Of a stretch of DNA of 7,936 bases, positions 4,796 to 7,936 are shown in pieces. Position 1 is the stretch's first letter; each line of letters opens with the position of its first letter. The position numbers and the translations under genes were made by a program. Source of the DNA: Syntrophothermus sp. UBA1445 (GTDB lineage Bacteria > Bacillota > Syntrophomonadia > Syntrophomonadales > DTU052); NCBI GenBank assembly GCA_002329495.1, contig DCTH01000185.1:1-7936 (forward strand), written 5' to 3'. Below the pieces are notes generated by a model that saw only the letters and a list, made by a program, of their open reading frames with translations, did no database searches and was not told where the DNA came from.

Positions 4796-7700
4796 ATGAA
4801 GAGATACATAAGGTCTATCTGGTTCATGATAGCGATTTTCCTTTTTACCATCGTTTTCAGCACATCCGTGCCACCGGTTTATGCCCGTTCAGTAAGTTCA
4901 GATATTGATGGACACTGGGGCCAGAGCCAGATAGAAAAACTGATGGCCCTGGATGTTATTAAAGGCTATCCGGATGGCACTTTTAAGCCTGACAAGACCA
5001 TAACCAGAGCTGAGTATGTCACCATAATAAATAAGGCTTTCCGATTCGAGAAAAGTGCCGCCAGTGGTTTTACTGATGTAAAAACAACCGACTGGTATGC
5101 GAATCAACTCTCAAGGGCCAAAGCGGCTGGTTATCTGGCGGGATACGAAGATGGCAAGGCCCGGCCCAATAATAATATCAACCGCCAGGAAGCAGCGGTT
5201 ATGATCTCCCAAGTGGTGAAATCCAATACCCCGACGACCAGTGATTCACTGAGCAGCTTCCAGGATTCCCATACCATATCGCTCTGGGCCCGGGAATCGA
5301 TTGTCTCAATAATACAATCCGGCATTATGAGCGGTTATCCTGACCAGACCTTTAAACCCCAGCGGTTTATAACCAGAGCGGAGGCCGCTGCTGCCATTTG
5401 TCTGGCCCTGGAGAAAACTGATATAGAACCCGCCCAAGACCTTTCCAATTTGAGTAAGGCCGGGACCTACGGACCTGCTGCCGGCAGTCAGACAGTTCCC
5501 GGCAACTGCATAATCAGTGCCTCAGGGGTTGTTCTGCAGAACGTGGTCATCAAAGGAGACCTCCTCATCGCGGACAGCGTGGGTGAGGGAGATGTAACCC
5601 TGAATAATGTTACCGTGGAGGGAACCGCCAACATCCAGGGAGGCGGAGAGAACAGTATCGAAGTACAAAACAGCACCTTCGCCAAGATGATTGTCAACAA
5701 GAAGCAGGGCAAGGTAAGGATCGTCGCCTCCGGAACCACCAGGATATCCGAACTGACAGTCAATTCCCCCTTGAATTTTGTCGGGCAGGCGGCCATCGCC
5801 AAAGGGATGATTAAAGCAACCGGGGTAACCATTCAATCCCCCATTACTGATCTTACGGTAGCCAGCGGCATTTCTGCCAGTGTCGGCGGAAAAAGCGTTT
5901 CCGGCACACCGACCAGCGGTGGCGGCAGTGGGAGCAGCAGTGGCGGCAGTTCAACTGTAGCCACGGTCAGCAGTGCTGCTGAATTAACCACCGCATTAGC
6001 TAAAGCAAGTATTACCACTATTACGCTCAATTCCAGTTTTGCGGCCAGCCCTACCATAGCCCGTTCTTTAACCATCAATTTCGGCACCTACACGATAACG
6101 GGCGATGTAACCTTTAGCCACGCCGGAACCGGAACTTCGACCCTGACTGGAACCGCCGCCAACAGCATCATTGGTGACCTAACCGTAAACACGGCTAATG
6201 CATCATTCAATAATGGGGTTCGAGTCAGTGGGGTAGTCAATGTGGTCAATGTAAAGGTTGGAACCTGGACTGAGTCCGCCGACGGCAACACCCTTACCAT
6301 TACCGATTCAGATGGAGCGTGTATTACGGTCACGGGAAGTCCCGGTTCGGTGACAGTGACCGAGGATGCCAGCGGAAATCTTACGGTTACTGTGAATCCC
6401 GGTGCTACCGTAACTAATATTACTACCAATGCGCCGGTGAATATTGTGGTATCCTCCGGGGCGACGGTGACCAGCATAACTGCCGGAGCAGGATCTGATA
6501 ACACTACCATAACCAACGACGGGACCACCGGTACTGTAACCGCGAATGCGCCCATTAATCTGGTCGCCAATGTTGCTCCTGCTGCTACGGTAACCGGATC
6601 ATCAGGCAATGTAACCACATCCGGCACTAATGCTGCCAGCGTTAACGTGGTAACGGATGTGACCGCTCCAACCTTGAGTGCGCCCAGTGTGAGTGCCGTA
6701 GGCGACGTAACTGCCAGTTTGGCTTTCACGTCCAATGAAGCTGGAAAATACTATTACCTCGTTTATGCAGCCGCTGCCGCAGCTCCGGATGCCGCGACTA
6801 TCAAAGCTCAGGGCGTAGCCGTCACCAAGGGCGTTGGTACAGCGGTCACCGCAGCTAACACAGTTAATATAACCGGACTGACTGCGTCAACCGCCTACAA
6901 GGCGTATGTAATGGTAGAGGATGCGGCGGAAAATGCTTCAGCAGTAACGACTATTGACATTAACACTGTTGCAGCTATCACAGTTACATCCAGCCCGGCA
7001 CCGGGCGCGGTGCCATGGGGAACCGCGGTAAGTCTTGCATCTGCGCCGGGTGCGACCATTTATTATACCGTAGATGGCAGCAACCCGACGACAACCAGTC
7101 TGTTGTACACCACGCCGCTGGTAATTACCAGGAATGTGACTATCAAAGCGATGGCTGTTTTAGCGGGAATGGTGGACAGCGAAGTGCTTTCTGCGGAGTT
7201 TACCGTTTCAGCCAATCCGGCGGATAAGTTTATTGGATTCGAGGAATATGCGTTGGGTTCCCTTCCTGCGCCCACCTGGCAGACCAAGGGTGGCCGGGTT
7301 TCGGTGGTAAACTCAAACGCCGCCAGCGGTACTAATTCCCTACAGGTAGGTACAGTCGGGGGAGGCGAAGGATGGGCCGATTTACCTGTTATTTTAAACA
7401 ACACCATGAACCCGGTAGAAATTTCGCTCAAGATAAACCCGCAGGGGTATTATCCCGGGAACTATGATGGCGGATATATGAGTTTCGGCGGAATAGGCGT
7501 TATGCAAGCTGGCGGAGGCAACTGGGCCGGAGCATTATATTTCCAACTGCAGAAACCCTCCGGAGCAGAACTGCAGGCTTCACATCGCACCATATGTCTC
7601 CGTTCCCCGGCCTGGGATACCTGGAATGGTTACGGCAAGGTGATAGGTACCTATGAGGCAACCGGGTATCATACAATTACCATGCGCTGGGATTGGGCTG

Positions 7701-7936
7701 CCGACAAGTTCATTATTAAGATTGTTAAACCCAGCGGGGCCGTAATCAATTACGAAGAACCCCTGAACGGCACCACAGCTATGTCTTATATCAGGCTCTA
7801 CGGAGCCAATGAATGGCGCCAGCAGTACTGGGCCTGGTACGATGACCTGAGCATTTGCACAACCACTGCGGCCCCGGATACCACGGCACCAACCTTGAGT
7901 GCCACCAGTGCCAGCGGTGTAACCCATAACTCCGCC
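4796..7936 (+). CDS. SLH-domain S-layer-associated multidomain surface protein (3' end outside window)
   Basis: An unbroken frame of 1047 codons runs to the window edge. The ATG at 4796 follows AAGGAAGGGG by 5 bases. Residues 1-30 form a signal peptide: basic MKRYIR, hydrophobic core, cleavage after VYA. Three SLH domains follow (about 35-82, 91-141, 154-206), ending in ITRAE, INRQE and ITRAE motifs. They anchor the protein to pyruvylated secondary cell-wall polymer. Residues 232-365 resemble a beta-helix (VVIKGDLLIADSVGEGDVTL). A GGGSGSSSGGSS linker (375-386) leads to a Thr/Val/Ala-rich beta-repeat stretch (388-615). Next are an Ig/FN3-like domain (620-722), a chitobiase/hexosaminidase-C-terminal-like domain (725-804, YYTVDGSNPTT) and a jelly-roll or LamG-like segment (810-1021). 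A second Ig-like unit starts near 1028 (TTAPTLSATS). No catalytic motif is evident. A role in adhesion or polysaccharide binding is inferred. It has no visible functional tie to the CoA genes. Confidence 0.95.
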   Translation, partial: MKRYIRSIWFMIAIFLFTIVFSTSVPPVYARSVSSDIDGHWGQSQIEKLMALDVIKGYPDGTFKPDKTITRAEYVTIINKAFRFEKSAASGFTDVKTTDWYANQLSRAKAAGYLAGYEDGKARPNNNINRQEAAVMISQVVKSNTPTTSDSLSSFQDSHTISLWARESIVSIIQSGIMSGYPDQTFKPQRFITRAEAAAAICLALEKTDIEPAQDLSNLSKAGTYGPAAGSQTVPGNCIISASGVVLQNVVIKGDLLIADSVGEGDVTLNNVTVEGTANIQGGGENSIEVQNSTFAKMIVNKKQGKVRIVASGTTRISELTVNSPLNFVGQAAIAKGMIKATGVTIQSPITDLTVASGISASVGGKSVSGTPTSGGGSGSSSGGSSTVATVSSAAELTTALAKASITTITLNSSFAASPTIARSLTINFGTYTITGDVTFSHAGTGTSTLTGTAANSIIGDLTVNTANASFNNGVRVSGVVNVVNVKVGTWTESADGNTLTITDSDGACITVTGSPGSVTVTEDASGNLTVTVNPGATVTNITTNAPVNIVVSSGATVTSITAGAGSDNTTITNDGTTGTVTANAPINLVANVAPAATVTGSSGNVTTSGTNAASVNVVTDVTAPTLSAPSVSAVGDVTASLAFTSNEAGKYYYLVYAAAAAAPDAATIKAQGVAVTKGVGTAVTAANTVNITGLTASTAYKAYVMVEDAAENASAVTTIDINTVAAITVTSSPAPGAVPWGTAVSLASAPGATIYYTVDGSNPTTTSLLYTTPLVITRNVTIKAMAVLAGMVDSEVLSAEFTVSANPADKFIGFEEYALGSLPAPTWQTKGGRVSVVNSNAASGTNSLQVGTVGGGEGWADLPVILNNTMNPVEISLKINPQGYYPGNYDGGYMSFGGIGVMQAGGGNWAGALYFQLQKPSGAELQASHRTICLRSPAWDTWNGYGKVIGTYEATGYHTITMRWDWAADKFIIKIVKPSGAVINYEEPLNGTTAMSYIRLYGANEWRQQYWAWYDDLSICTTTAAPDTTAPTLSATSASGVTHNSA
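6668..6681 (+). repeat. Start of the first Ig-like module (repeat copy 1)
   Basis: CCAACCTTGAGTGC encodes part of TAPTLSA at the head of the Ig/FN3-like domain. The same 14 bases recur at 7889-7902, exactly 407 codons later and in the same frame. Confidence 0.7.
7889..7902 (+). repeat. Start of the second Ig-like module (repeat copy 2)
   Basis: An exact copy of the 14 bases at 6668-6681, in the peptide context DTTAPTLSATSASG against DVTAPTLSAPSVSA. It indicates that another module of the same kind begins at the window edge. Confidence 0.7.

Noticed and set aside
5488..6735. Long - strand open frames antisense to the SLH gene
   Set aside because: They arise because the Thr/Val/Ala-rich sense codons seldom give antisense stops. 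The translations are low-complexity shadows with no ribosome-binding sites.

Overview
The window looks like chromosomal DNA of an anaerobic Gram-positive bacterium of the Clostridia, plausibly near the Desulfotomaculum/Pelotomaculum/Syntrophomonas type. This is an inference. It rests on strong AGGAGG-like ribosome sites, a secreted S-layer-homology (SLH) protein, and an oxygen-sensitive iron-sulfur/flavin dehydratase beside acyl-CoA ligases. No tRNA, rRNA, CRISPR array or complete mobile element was seen.

Left half (1-4001), acyl-CoA metabolism. The window opens inside the C-terminal end of an AMP-forming acyl-CoA ligase on the + strand (1-345). A long hairpin at 355-386 separates it from a convergent - strand gene (406-1872) for a 488-residue protein of the 4-hydroxybutyryl-CoA dehydratase (AbfD/HpaB) family. 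Upstream of that, on the same strand, is a complete 558-residue acyl-CoA ligase (2325-4001). The 452-bp gap between these two genes holds a terminator-like hairpin and an orphan ribosome-binding site with a broken short reading frame. A plausible pathway, inferred only, is that a ligase activates a carboxylic acid to its CoA thioester and the dehydratase-family enzyme then performs a radical elimination or isomerisation. All four cluster ligands of AbfD are present, but two acidic active-site positions differ, so the substrate may not be 4-hydroxybutyrate.

Middle (4002-4795), about 790 bp without a normal gene but rich in structure. It holds a strong + strand terminator with no gene in front of it, a second copy of that terminator's palindrome 35 bp on, and a 14-bp inverted repeat enclosing a TATACT box. 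After these come several very short reading frames with their own ribosome-binding sites, and a well-formed compound RNA stem-loop before the next gene. It reads as a long, possibly regulatory, leader.

Right half (4796-7936), cell surface. One uninterrupted + strand gene runs off the window after 1047 codons. It encodes a signal peptide, three SLH domains, a beta-helix-like segment, a Gly/Ser linker, a second Thr/Val/Ala-rich beta-repeat stretch, an Ig/FN3-like domain, a chitobiase-C-terminal-like domain and a jelly-roll-like domain. A second Ig-like repeat begins at the window edge. It is an S-layer-associated surface protein with likely carbohydrate or adhesion modules, and appears functionally unrelated to the metabolic genes.
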